From Pomphorhynchus laevis (Eukaryota; Acanthocephala; Palaeacanthocephala; Echinorhynchida; Pomphorhynchidae), in contig WNNJ02001520.1 of the NCBI GenBank assembly GCA_012934845.2, forward strand, positions 124,001 through 188,000: 64,000 nucleotides of DNA. Direction: 5' to 3'. Position 1 is the first letter of the stretch. Every line of letters begins with the position of its first letter. Both the position numbers and the translations under genes were made by a program. Of this stretch, positions 53,917-64,000 are shown in pieces. Under the pieces are notes generated by a model. It searched no databases. It worked only from the letters and a program-made list of their open reading frames with translations, and was not told the origin of the DNA.

Positions 53917-54024
53917 CAATTGTGGCAATTTGCAATTGTGGCAATTTGCAATTGTGGCAATTTGCAATTGTGGCAATTTGCAATTGTGGCAATTTGCAAT
54001 TGTGGCAATTTGCAATTGTGGCAA
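53917..54024. repeat. 16-bp minisatellite, 6.75 copies
   Basis: CAATTGTGGCAATTTG is repeated without error from 53,917, with units at every 16 bases and the last one partial. The unit itself contains CAATTG and an imperfect CAATTGxxxCAATTTG symmetry. The perfect identity points to recent expansion. Confidence 0.97.
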
Positions 54025-54574
54025 ATGAATCTATATTTGACTTGAGTAAATTATAGCTGAAAATTGGAAATACGTGAAATGCATTGATATAATGTATGTA
54101 TTGGTATTAATACATTACTTCAACAAAATCTGCAATGAGCAAAATCAATTTATGTTGACCATTAAATGTCTAACTTAAGAAATACAATTTTATTTCATTA
54201 GCATTTTATTTATTATATTTATTGTTTTATTCATTTATACTTTCTAAAATCCAACATCAATACAATACAATTTAGTATTGGTCAATGTCATCAACTGCTA
54301 ATCTAATACCTACATTTAATTTTAGAGTTTCTTATGTTAGCTAGTGAGTATTCGACTCATCTACTATCTTCAAAATCTTACTGAATTAAAGATAATATTT
54401 TAACATTTAATAACTTATCTCATATCTTTTTACATATCTTTTTTGAAAAATCGCAATTCCCTTTACGGCCAAAATAATGAAGTGTTATGAAATGATATTA
54501 TTAAATAAATGACGGAGTATCGGAGAACACTTTTAGCAAATATGTTTAAATTGGCATTTGATTAATTTCATTTA

Positions 54575-55323
54575 TTGGAAAGTTCTAAATCTTTAAGCAC
54601 AGTTATTTTACAACGAGTGCTTAGAATAATAGAAACAGATCCTCAACTTGGGGGCAACATTGTTGATGAATTCGTAGCATCCCGTCGTAAAGTTTTCACC
54701 TTTGGACTACTAAGAAATTCGAATGTACTCAAAAATACCAGCGATGAAGAATTAAACAATTCAGATGAAGTTACCCAATGATGCTTGCTATAGGTTCTAA
54801 AGATATTAGGAAGGTGGTAGTACTCACTGCTCACGGTGGAAGTCCTAATAACGTAGATTCGGCAGGCAATAGGGCGATTAGAAGTGCAATCTTGAGCAAA
54901 AATATGGATCTTTACAAGTACCTCTTACAATATGGACTAAATCCAAATTTATGCTACAATGAAGATATGCACAGTACGCTTTTAAATTTGGCTGCTCGTA
55001 TTGGTAGTATTCGGCAGATTCGACTTCTGAATGAATATAATGCAAGCTATCAAATACATAATACATATGGTCAAGCTGTGATACACCTTGCAACAATGAG
55101 AGATTATGCAGAAATAGTTGAGTTTCTAATTTTATCGGGAGATGATATCAATCGTATAGATTTTGAACAACTGGCACCACTTTACTACGCTAAACTATAT
55201 GGAGCTATCCAAGTTAAAAAACTATTAAATGAGAAAAATGCGTCAATGCGAAATGATTTATGGCTTGATTTATGTCTCCATCATTCAAAGAATTTGATGA
55301 AGTCGAATAAGCATGGGTGTTGA
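54575..55323 (+). pseudogene. Ankyrin-repeat protein reading frame, frameshifted
   Basis: Two overlapping frames (54,575-54,781 and 54,778-55,323) encode a helical N-terminal part and then four to five ankyrin repeats, helix-turn-helix units for protein binding. Repeat signatures include GGSPNNVDSAGNRAIRSAIL, LYKYLLQYGLNPN, AARIGSIRQIRLL, GQAVIHLATMRDYAEIVEFL and LAPLYYAKLYGAIQVKKLL. The frames meet at an ATGATG overlap, so one base change would join them. There is no in-frame ATG at the start, and LINE copy D begins two bases after the stop. It may be a truncated gene, an exon or an intronless retrocopy. The minor frame break favours a pseudogene. Confidence 0.6.
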
Positions 55324-55326
55324 TAC

Positions 55327-56230
55327 AGTCTTCTCTTTAATTATTCTTGTCCAGCCTATCTTGTTCAGCGATAACACTCTAGAAGCACGGTAAACGCATC
55401 AATATAGCCAATATCTGTATTCGGCTAGAAGAGATTTACAAGAACCGTGATCACCTGGACCGTATATTAGATAGTGGCTATGGCATGTTACTTGCGCGGC
55501 CACGAGATGTGGCTGCGAAATCCTACATGTATTGAGTAGTCGCGCCAACAACTGTTCACCTCGCATGACTTACTTCGCTGGAGGTTAGAGGAAGACACGC
55601 TGCTGAGGAGGTTATACTTTGATCCAATCAGAGTAGCCTTCTTTTAGGAAGCGATCCGACTCTTCCCAGTCATAGGAAATGCGAGTCTGACTTGATTTAA
55701 TTCCTATATTTCTTCGCAAGCTACCGCGATACTTTCAACCACCTATAATGGTCGTTTATGCAATCCCACTCCAACGAAACTCAAGGTCATAGCTAAAATG
55801 CTAAATATTCCTAATCTTTCTGTTTTCCTCTGGCAGGCACTCTCGAAAGAATACTGAATCACTAGATATAGGTTCCAGTTGAGTAGAGATAAAGCGATCA
55901 TTGCTTGTCTTAATTCATTAGTCTTCCTTCTGGAATATATTCAAGAAGGATAAGTTTTTCTACTGGAAGGATAGGACATCAGGTTGGATTGACAGCATAA
56001 GTTTTGACAAAGTTTTGGAGGAATCACTAACCCTACATAATTATGGAGCCACTCAATCTCCCCAACCAATCCCGCCTTGGGGTGACTTCAGGAGCGAGGA
56101 TATATCGGTTACCGATATCCTGAAAGCCTGGGTGTGCACTTTCGGGCACCTCCAGATCTAATGCCCCACTCTCTTCTCGTGTCTGTCAGTTTTTGACAGT
56201 TGATCAGAAAAGAGAAGTTGCCATCACTTT
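55327..56230 (+). mobile_element. LINE copy D, internal ORF2 fragment
   Basis: The fragment matches copy F from the endonuclease (about 61,725) to the linker before the reverse transcriptase, with a ~200-bp deletion near 55,490. It has many stops. Both ends are internal to the LINE, and no 3' tail is present. Confidence 0.85.
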
Positions 56231-56279
56231 AACGTAATGATGATACAAAAATATACCATCTCCTCATATCGGAGAGTAC

Positions 56280-57672
56280 GTGGCGTTGCATCACACCCAA
56301 GTTTCTTGTTCTGTACATGTGTACAGAACTATTATAGCCAGTTATGGTACGTATAACCACCACGCCCTAGCAAAAGAAATCAATGGATACCTTAGAACTG
56401 AGATGAATACTAGCTGGAAATACATAGATTAAATATGGGTATGATTTTGTACTTCAACTCAAAGCATTAAGTTTGCCAAGACAGTATATACTAGTATTAG
56501 CTGATGTGGTATCACTCTTCACACATGTTCCACTTGATCGAGTCATAGTAATGGCATCTGAACTTCTGAAACTCAGGTGTATAGAATGACATCTAAATAA
56601 CATTGAATGGGCAATATTGCTGAATTATTATACCTCTCAGGCCTATTTTATTTTTGAAGAAACGTTTTACGATTATACAGACGGCGTAGCAATGGGTAGC
56701 CCGTTATGACCAACCCTAACTGAAATGTATAAGAGATAGTGGGAAGTATTGGCCAAGTCCACAATTGACAAATTTACATATTGGTGTCATTATTTGGATG
56801 ATGTGTTCATAATAGTTGGTGAATTGGATATCCTGATCTCAATGAGTATGACCCGAATATAAAATGGCAGTTGGAGACTGAGGAAAACGGTAGCTTTTAA
56901 TTCCTTGATGTTGCTTTCTCTATCGAAGTAGTTCGAGAATTAGCATATCAGTATACCGTAAACCAGGTATACCCTCTCTTGTTAGTCATTGGGAATCAAC
57001 GGCTCCTAAAACCTACAAGATCCCAGCCCTCAGAGCACAATTTTTGGGTCGTCTAGATATTGCAGTATGAAGCTTTTACATAGTGCTGAAGATAGACACG
57101 TATTTAACATGTCCCTAGATAGAGGCTATCCACCAACAATAATAAAGAAAACATCAAATTTAATTAGATGCCCAAAACAACATTTAACAGATAACCGTAA
57201 AGAAAAGAAGATTTATATAAATTCGCCCTCAAATAATGATATAGCAAACTCGCACAATAAGAGGAAGTGTAATAGAATAAATATCACAGGTAAAACTTTT
57301 TTCCTTAATGCCCGTAAAGGCATCAAACTCATAAGTAGGTTTAAACGCAAACCCAATAGAGAGACTCACGGAACAGTATATCACATGCTGTGATCATCCT
57401 GTGATTTGGGCTATATAGGACATACATGTAGAGCCCTACGTGATAGGTTAATAGAGCATGCCCGCAAGTGTAGGGATTCTAAAAATACTAAATGTGCTGT
57501 TTCGCAACATGTACGTGAAAACTAACATATGTTGGACATAGATAAATGTAAAATAACCCATATAAGTCAAGATAAAGATACTATGTTATGTTTGGAAGCT
57601 TTGGCTATTAAAAAATACAAAAGCGCTATTTTAACAGATAACCAACCAAGTGTAGAACTTAAGTTACATTAA
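56280..57672 (+). mobile_element. Penelope-like element relic with RT and GIY-YIG
   Basis: Plus-strand peptides interrupted by stops give VSLFTHVPLDRVIV (motif A), YTDGVAMGSPL (motif B), CHYLDDVFIIVGEL (motif C, YLDD) and FLDVAFSIE. After an open linker frame at 57,067-57,393, the nuclease reads HGTVYHML, then CDLGYIGHTCRALRDRLIEH, with CAVSQHVREN and CLEALAIKKYKSAI to the end at 57,672. This is the most complete Penelope-like relic in the window: RT and GIY-YIG in the classic order. About eight breaks are visible. It differs in sequence from the 4.8-kb and 35-kb relics. Confidence 0.85.
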
Positions 57673-57863
57673 TTCATCGTAGTCATACACTCTAAGTTTG
57701 TTTTATTTATTTTCATTGGTCTATATTCATTTTAATTTAATTTTTAATAATTTAATTTCGATATAATTTATTTTAGAAAACTTTGCTATTCTATTTAAAT
57801 ACTAGCTTTATTTGATTTTGTTTTAAAGATAAGGATTTTTTAATAAAAAATAATACAAGGGAG

Positions 57864-60276
57864 TAAATAAATGTCAGTGTCGTTTTAAAGAAAAAAGAAA
57901 ACATGTCAGAGTTTCTTTTTTAAAAGGTCTGTAGAAGTCTTCTATCTTCATGGGCTCAGGTACAGTGAAATCTGAGCACTCCAACCAATCCAACATGCCG
58001 CCCTCCGACTAAACCACCCGGGGTCTATAACCCCCTCCAATCAAAGAGTCCGATCGAGGCGGACTATGCTGGGTAATCGAGATAAGAAGAGCTTGAGAAA
58101 CCTTAGCATTTGCTCTGGGGGACGTCCTCTAGTAAAGAAGACTAATCCCGAGATATCCCAAGTACCCCAGAGGCGCACCTTGGTTTTCTCTTTCAATGAC
58201 AGATGCTGGTCCCGTATCAGGGCCCACCTAGCTCTCTTCAGGATACGTTTAAGTCTATCCAGGTCAGCTTTCGCCGACCAATTCCCCGTAACAGTGAACC
58301 CTAAGTATTTTACTCGACTCGTGAAGGTCGGGAGTGGTTGATTAGTCAAAATGGAGGAGAGGGCAGATAGTGCTAATCTTTTAAGTTTTTGTTTTGTTGC
58401 AGGGGCGCCATGGAATACAACCACCTGCGATTTGGCGTAGGTTAAAATAAGATTGGACCGGGTTAACTGGTCTTTTAATCTTAAAAAGAATCGGCTGATG
58501 TCCGAGACTACGCCTTTGCACCTGCGTCCAGAGAACATGGCTGTGGTAGCATCAGAGTATACCCCTAGACGTTGTTCGCGTTAAAATATTTTAAAGAGTA
58601 CAATGTAAGCAGCAAGAAACAAGATAGAAGAAATAGGTGATCCTTGGGGAACACCTGTAATAGGGTAGAATTGACGCGCATCAGGGTAGTCTTCATAAAA
58701 TACTCGCTTGGTGTACAGAGTATCTCCACCCTGTTAACAATTCTCGCAGGCAACCCAAGAGACCTGAGAGAAGAGATAACAAAGGGAATGGAGATGCGGT
58801 CAAATGCAGCCGAAAAGTCAAGGAAAACAGTCACAGCAAATTGATGACTATTCTCCTGACAGAACTGATGAACTTGACCTACAGCTGAATGACAGAGCGA
58901 CCTTTGACGAACCCATGGAAACCTGGTGGGATTAAATTTTGCCTACTTAAATGATCGCGGATTTTACGGACAAGCGCTTTCTCGTAAATCGACACGAGGG
59001 AATTTTGAATCAAATGGGCCGCAAGTCTTTAGGACAAGATACCGGATTTTTCTTTGGAATAAAAACACGTCTACTAATGTTGATGTCGGTCCCATCGGAA
59101 GAGCTGGCTAAAGGCATTGTGACGGTCACTTCTCTACTTTGTTCGGCTGTCAAAAGCTGACAGACACGAGAAGAGAGTGGAGCAACGGATTTCGAGGTGC
59201 CCCGAAAAAGCCCTGCGGGTGTTAAGAATATCTGAGACAGATATATCTCTACTCCTAAAGTCTCCCCAAGGCGGGATTGGTTGAGGAGATTGAGTGGCTT
59301 CATAATTATGTAGGGATAGTGGCTCCACCAAAACATTATCAAGACATATTTTCCCAATCCAACCCAAGGCTCTATCCTTCAAACAGACAAACTTCTACTT
59401 CTTGAATATCTTCCAGAAGGAAGACTGGGCTGGATTAAGTAAAGCAATGCTTGCCCTATCTTTACCCAGTTAGAATCTATACCTAGAGCTCCAATATTCT
59501 TTCGAGAGAGCATGTCCGGCAGCTGCAGAGAGGTTGGGAAGACGGGGCATATATGCTAAGGTCTTGAGTTTTGTCAGGGTGGGACTGTAAATACGACCTT
59601 TGTAGGTAGTCGAAAGCATCGCGGTAGCTTGCGAAGAGAGGTAGGAATTAAATTCGGTTATACTCTCATTACCAATTTGGGGGAAGCGTTGGAAGGCTAC
59701 CTGAAAGAAAGTCACTCTGATAGGATCAAAGTAGAATCTCCTTCGAAGCAGCGTATTCTCTTCTATCCGCCAGCGAATTAGATCATGAGAGGTGGAAGAT
59801 GTTGTCGCGACTGCTCCGTACAGTGGGGTTTCAACAATCACCTATCATGGATCAGCAATAAGTCGAGGAGTGAATTCGTTGATGTGCAATGAAAGGTGGT
59901 GGACGATGGTTTGTGAATAAAACAATGGTTCCTGGCTTTGCGGAGTGCTGCATTATATCAACGACCAGTTCTGTCGTTGAAGTCACCAGGTACCATATCA
60001 AAGCCGATATCAATAATCCTATCCAGGAGGTCACGGTTCTTGTGAATATCAACTGGACGGATGTAGACATTGGCTAGACTGAGTCGTTCACCGTTCTTTC
60101 AGAGTGATATAACTAAACAAGACAGGGCTGGACAAGAATAGTTTAGAAGAAGGGAAGATCTTAAGGAGCATTTAACTCATGCTAAAAAACCTTGAGATGA
60201 AGAGGAGTGGTGCGGGGTTATGTACGGAGTATAGTGGGAACAAATGTGCTTAGGGATGAATCGAGTAATGTCCTGG
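57864..60276 (-). mobile_element. LINE copy E, 5'-truncated, minus strand
   Basis: Same family as copy F and head to head with it. It keeps ORF2 from the endonuclease (CPRTLLDSSLSTF region, start near 60,276) through the SHDLIRWRIEENTLL segment, FLDFSAAFDRIS and RRCKGVVSDISRFF to the C-terminal CWIGW-type region, and ends in an ACATTTATTTAC tail at 57,864. Frame shifts occur near 59,470, 58,834 and 58,560. YADDTT-type codons read YSDATT in this copy, so the catalytic Asp pair is damaged. Confidence 0.9.
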
Positions 60277-60290
60277 GACAGAATATGTCT

Positions 60291-60318
60291 CGGTCAGACA
60301 TTATAAATGTCTGACCAA
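60291..60318. repeat. Hairpin at the junction of LINE copies E and F
   Basis: GGTCAGACATT and AATGTCTGACC pair around TATA. The hairpin lies in a 100-bp stretch of repeated GTCTCGGTC(A/T)G and TCTGACC words between the two head-to-head LINEs. Confidence 0.8.
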
Positions 60319-60391
60319 GACATTATAAATTATATCTGACCGATACATTTTGAAAATGTCTCGGTCTGTTTGAAAATGTTGAGTTTGCACA

Positions 60392-61422
60392 GTGACGGAC
60401 GATCAAAGAATTATGTTGTTTCAACGAAAATGGACAATACTGCTATGGAAATTAGAAAGACATGCACTATACAACAAATTTCTAAAAGAGTTTGCACATA
60501 GTATGAAAAACCGTGTAGTCTACAACTCAGTTAGATATTTTGACACCAGCATAAAAATTTCCTTCGCTACCCAGGACCTCCTGGAGAGCTTTGAGAGGTA
60601 CTTCGTCGCTAACTTCTGCGACATTGCTGAATTTGAGAGGAAACCTATTATGGCCTTCCTAAAAATAAGTAATCTTCTACAGAGATGGAGGAAGAAGACA
60701 TCCATCTTATTAGTAAGACTTACAAGATAAAAAACGTACGTCCCCTGTTGGGGAGGAACGGTCTACCAATTAATGTTGGATTCTGCTCCGCCGTCATAGG
60801 GCAGGCTGAATTCTTAGAAAAATCCCCCTGCAACCCCTTTATGGGCTTTAACCTCAAATTTAGAACGGTTGGCAAGGACGAATACACATACCCGCACTGT
60901 AGCAGGTGTCACAAATGGGGGCACTGGACCTCCAGCTGCAGTGCAGTCCAGCGCTGTGGGAAATGTGGTAATGAAGGTTGCCCCTCCGCCAAGTCCTCGT
61001 TTCCATGCACAAATAATCTGGCCTGCTCCGACTGCGGAGGAGCGCATCCCGCGTGGAGTAGGAAATGCGAGCATTTAAAGAAATATCAGTCTCTATTCAT
61101 CAAACCCTCCAAGCCGTCTAAGCCGGCACCTGATTCTTTTTCTCAGGCAGCAACCAGGATGTCCGACAGCGAGCTGTTGTCGATTATGGATCAGCGTTTG
61201 GTTTCGTTTCAAAGAGAGGTCCAAGCGTTGATAGCGGCCTCTATTTCAAATCTATTCGTGAATCCAGAACTTCCTGTTTCTTCACTCAAGACCTCAATCA
61301 AGGTTGGAAAGTTGATCAGGCAGAAACAATGGGGAAATGATGATACTGCCCAAGGGCAAGTGCCAACCCTAGATAAGGCTAGCGGTAGGAAGGGAAACCT
61401 TCCTGCTCCTAGCTCTGTCTAG
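60392..61422 (+). pseudogene. LINE copy F ORF1, zinc-knuckle protein, one frameshift
   Basis: The first frame (60,392-60,730) encodes a basic N-terminal region with SIKISFATQDLLESFERYF. The frame changes near 60,680, after LKISN, into MEEEDIHLISKTYK, and stays open to 61,422. Three zinc knuckles follow: CSRCHKWGHWTSSC (CxxCx4Hx4C), CGKCGNEGC and CSDCGGAHPAWSRKC (CxxCx4Hx5C). The remainder is hydrophilic and may contain a coiled coil around QRLVSFQREVQALI. ORF1 proteins of this group bind element RNA. The start codon is not certain. Confidence 0.85.
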
Positions 61423-61454
61423 GCTGGCAATCCCCATCCAACTAATCCATCACA

Positions 61455-63911
61455 ATGCAGAGTACTCGTGAGCCTTTTTCACTGAATATCCTTCAGTGGA
61501 ACTCGGGAGGTGCTTCTGCCCTTAGACTTCTATCTGGTAGAGATGCAGATGTTATAGTCCTTCAGGAGACGCGGTCGATCCGTCACCCCCAGGACATTAC
61601 TCAATTTATTCCAAAGCATATATGTTCCCACTATACTCCGTACATAACCCCACCTCACTCCTCTTCATCTCAAGGACTCTTGACCTTAGTTAAGTGCTCC
61701 TTAAGGTCCTCCCTCTTGCTAAACTACTCATGTCCAGCCCTGTCTTGCTTGGTAGTTTCACTTAGTAAGAACGGTAAGCGCTTCAGTCTAGTCAATGTCT
61801 ATATTCGTCCAGGGGAGATTCATAAGAACCGTAACCTTCTGGATGGTATTATTGACAGCCGTTATGACATGATACTGGGGGACTTCAACGACAAAACTGG
61901 TCGTTGGATCAATGCAGCACTTCGCAGAGCTAGGAACGATTACTTTATTCACAAGCCACCGGTCCCCACCTTTCATTGCACATCAACAAATTATATCCTC
62001 GACATTTTACTGCTTCACTCGAGGTGGTTGTTAAAACCCTCTGCACGGAGCAGTCGCGCCAGCAATTGTCCACCTCTCATGACCTAATTCGTTGGAGAAT
62101 TGAGGAAGATATGTTGCTTCGAAGGAGGTTTCACTTTGATCCAATTAGAGTGGCCTTCTTTCAAGCGGCTATCCAACTCTTTCCCCGAATAGAAAATGAG
62201 TCTAACCGAATTTAATACCTACCTCTTTTCGCAAGCTACCGCGATTCTATCGACTACCTATAAAGGTTGTATATACAATCCCACTCCGACAAAACTCAAG
62301 GTCCTAGCGAAACTGCTTAACCTCCCTAATCTCTCTGTTTCCGCCAGACAGGCTCTCTCGAATGAATACTGGAGCACTAGATATAGGTTCCAGCTGAGTA
62401 GGGATAGGACGAGTATTGTTCGTCTTAATCCTTCTCAATCTTCCTTTTGGAAGATTTTCAAGAAGGAGAAGTTTGTTTGCTGGAAGGATAGAGCATTGGG
62501 TTGGATAGGTAATGTAGGCCTTGATAAAGATTTGGAGGAGTCACTAGCCCTACACAACAATGGAGCCACTCAATCACCTCAACCAATCCCGCCTTGGTGT
62601 AACTTCAGGAGTAGGGATCTATCTGTTACGGATATCCTTAACTCATGGGGTCCACTCCCGGGCACCTCCAAATCCGTCGCTTTACTTTATTCTCGGGTCT
62701 GCCAGCTTTTGACAGCTGATCAGAGAAGGGAGGTGGCCGTCACCATGCTTTTAGCCTCCCCATCCGATGTAGCAGACATCACTATTAGTAAGCGTGTTTT
62801 TATTCCTAAGAAAAAATCCTGCTCATGCCCTAAAGATCTGCGACCCATTTCGATTCGAAATGCCCTCGTGTCGATTTACGAAAAAGCGCTTGCGCGTAAA
62901 ATCCGCGACTACCTAAGTAGGCGTAATTTGATCCCTCCTGGTTTTCATGGGTTCGTTAAAGGTCGCTCGGTCCATTCAGCAGTAGGTGAAGTGGAACAGT
63001 TTTGTCGGGAGAATAGCTATCGTTTAGTTGTGGCTGTTTTCCTCGACTTTTCTGCTGCATTTGACCGTATCTCCATTTCCTTTGTGATCTCTTCTCTCAG
63101 GTCCCTCGGGTTGCCTGCGAGAATTGTGAACAGGGTAGAGATTCTGCTGTACACCAAGCGATTTTACTATGAAGACGACCCTGATGCGCGTCAGTTCTAC
63201 CCTATTACGGGTGTGCCTCAAGGTTCCCCACTTTCTCCTATCTTATATCTTGCTGCCTCCATTGAACTCTTTAAAATATTTAAACGCGAACAACGTCTAG
63301 TGGTATATGCTGATGATACCACGGCCCTGCTTTCTGGACGCAGGTGCAAAGACATAGTCTCGGACATCAGCCGTTTCTATTTAAGATTAAAAGACCAGTT
63401 ACCCAAGTCCAATCTTATTTTAAACTCCGCCAAATCGCAGGTGGTTGTCTTTCATGGCGCCCCTGCAACAAAGCAAAAGCTCAAGAGATTAGCACTCTCT
63501 GCCCTCTCTTCCATTTTGATTAATCAACCACTCCCTGTCTTCACCAGTCGAGTAAAATACCTGGGGTTCACCGTTACGGTGAACTGGTCGGCGAAAGCTG
63601 ACCTGGATAGACTTAAACGTATCCTGAAGAAAGCTAGATGGGCTCTGAAACGGGCCCAGCATCTGTCATTGAAAGAAAAAACTCAGGTGCGCCTGTGGGG
63701 CACCTGGGCTATTTCGGGATTAGTCTTCTTTTCGAGAGGACGTCCCCCAGAGCAAAGGCTAAGGTTTCTTAAGCTCCTCGTCTCTCGTTTACCCAGCATA
63801 GTCCGTGCCGACTGGACTCTTCGGGGGGTGAAAGACCCTGGGTGGTTTAGTCGGAAGTCGGCGTGTTGGATCGGTTGGGGGGCTCAGATCCCCTTGGATT
63901 TGAGGCCGTAA
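61455..63911 (+). pseudogene. LINE copy F ORF2, endonuclease-reverse transcriptase, two frameshifts
   Basis: An ATG at 61,455 opens MQSTREPFSLNILQWNSGG. The AP endonuclease motifs are VIVLQETRSI, SLVNVYIRPGEIHK, MILGDFNDKTGRW and SHDLIRW, the last after a frame change near 62,040. A second change near 62,200 leads into the long frame to 63,911. The reverse transcriptase shows DLRPISIRNALVSIYEKAL, GFVKGRSVHSAVGEV, VFLDFSAAFDRIS, GVPQGSPLSPILYL and VVYADDTTALLSG (catalytic YADD), then KYLGFTVTVNWSAKADLDRL. It ends soon after ACWIGWGAQIPLDLRP, without an RNase H domain. With only two frame breaks this copy is the youngest of the six. Confidence 0.92.
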
Positions 63912-64000
63912 GTGCAGGGAAGACAAAGAAGAAGATGCAAAGAAGATATTGTCTAAACTCGGATTGTGTCTTATACTATTTTATTTTGATGTTTTTCTGT

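Larger units (their letters stand above)
60365..64000 (+). mobile_element. LINE copy F, best preserved, continues past the window
   Basis: This is the reference copy of the dominant LINE family: ORF1 (60,392-61,422), a 32-bp spacer, ORF2 (61,455-63,911) and the start of the 3' region. ORF1 carries one frameshift and ORF2 two. The catalytic YADD is intact. The 3' tail lies beyond 64,000. The 5' limit is uncertain because the region between this copy and copy E is repetitive. Confidence 0.95.

Overview
The window is nuclear DNA from an invertebrate animal. It is strongly AT-rich, carries spliced genes with GT-AG introns and metazoan protein families, and is mostly dispersed retroelement debris. 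The phylum cannot be fixed from the sequence alone. The mobile elements (Penelope-like elements, APE-type LINEs, RTE, mariner) fit an arthropod or a related invertebrate, but this is inference. No rRNA gene, free-standing tRNA gene, operon or CRISPR array was seen.

Two host genes are supported exon by exon. A plus-strand gene for a small protein with two LIM zinc-binding domains runs from about 10.1 kb (perhaps 8.0 kb) to a stop at 18,560. A minus-strand gene for a non-alpha nicotinic acetylcholine receptor subunit runs from an N-terminal exon at 34.07 kb to its stop at 20,894. The two genes are convergent, about 2.3 kb apart, and their introns are filled with repeats. A third host-like piece, an ankyrin-repeat reading frame with a frameshift, lies at 54.6-55.3 kb.

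Layout: 0-6.3 kb holds Penelope-like fragments and a decayed LINE (copy A). 7.3-7.6 kb holds a tRNA-derived SINE with a target duplication, and 9.1-9.8 kb a ~347-bp tandem repeat. 8-18.6 kb is the LIM gene and 20.9-34.1 kb the receptor gene; the latter's introns contain a mariner relic, a tandem array of an unusual reverse-transcriptase element with a YMDD box, and LINE copy B. 35-37 kb holds a Penelope-like relic with long hairpins, then a second SINE with a triplicated A-box head. 37.9-40.3 kb has a CR1/L2-like LINE and an inverted partial copy. 42.2-47.2 kb is a second copy of the YMDD-type element, split by an almost complete RTE element flanked by a perfect 17-bp target duplication. 47.2-49.9 kb is an old RTE-like LINE of a type common in fish. 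52.5-57.7 kb has a short terminal-inverted-repeat element, LINE copies C and D, the ankyrin frame and a Penelope-like relic. 57.9-64.0 kb has LINE copies E and F head to head; F is the best preserved and runs off the window.

The most unusual signals are structural. Three long hairpins have a CUGANGA-stem-(GAAA-like) signature resembling a hammerhead ribozyme. The YMDD-type element forms head-to-tail arrays of ~583-bp units and carries a repeated potential pseudoknot downstream of its reverse transcriptase. Its end sequence is shared with short non-autonomous repeats across the window.
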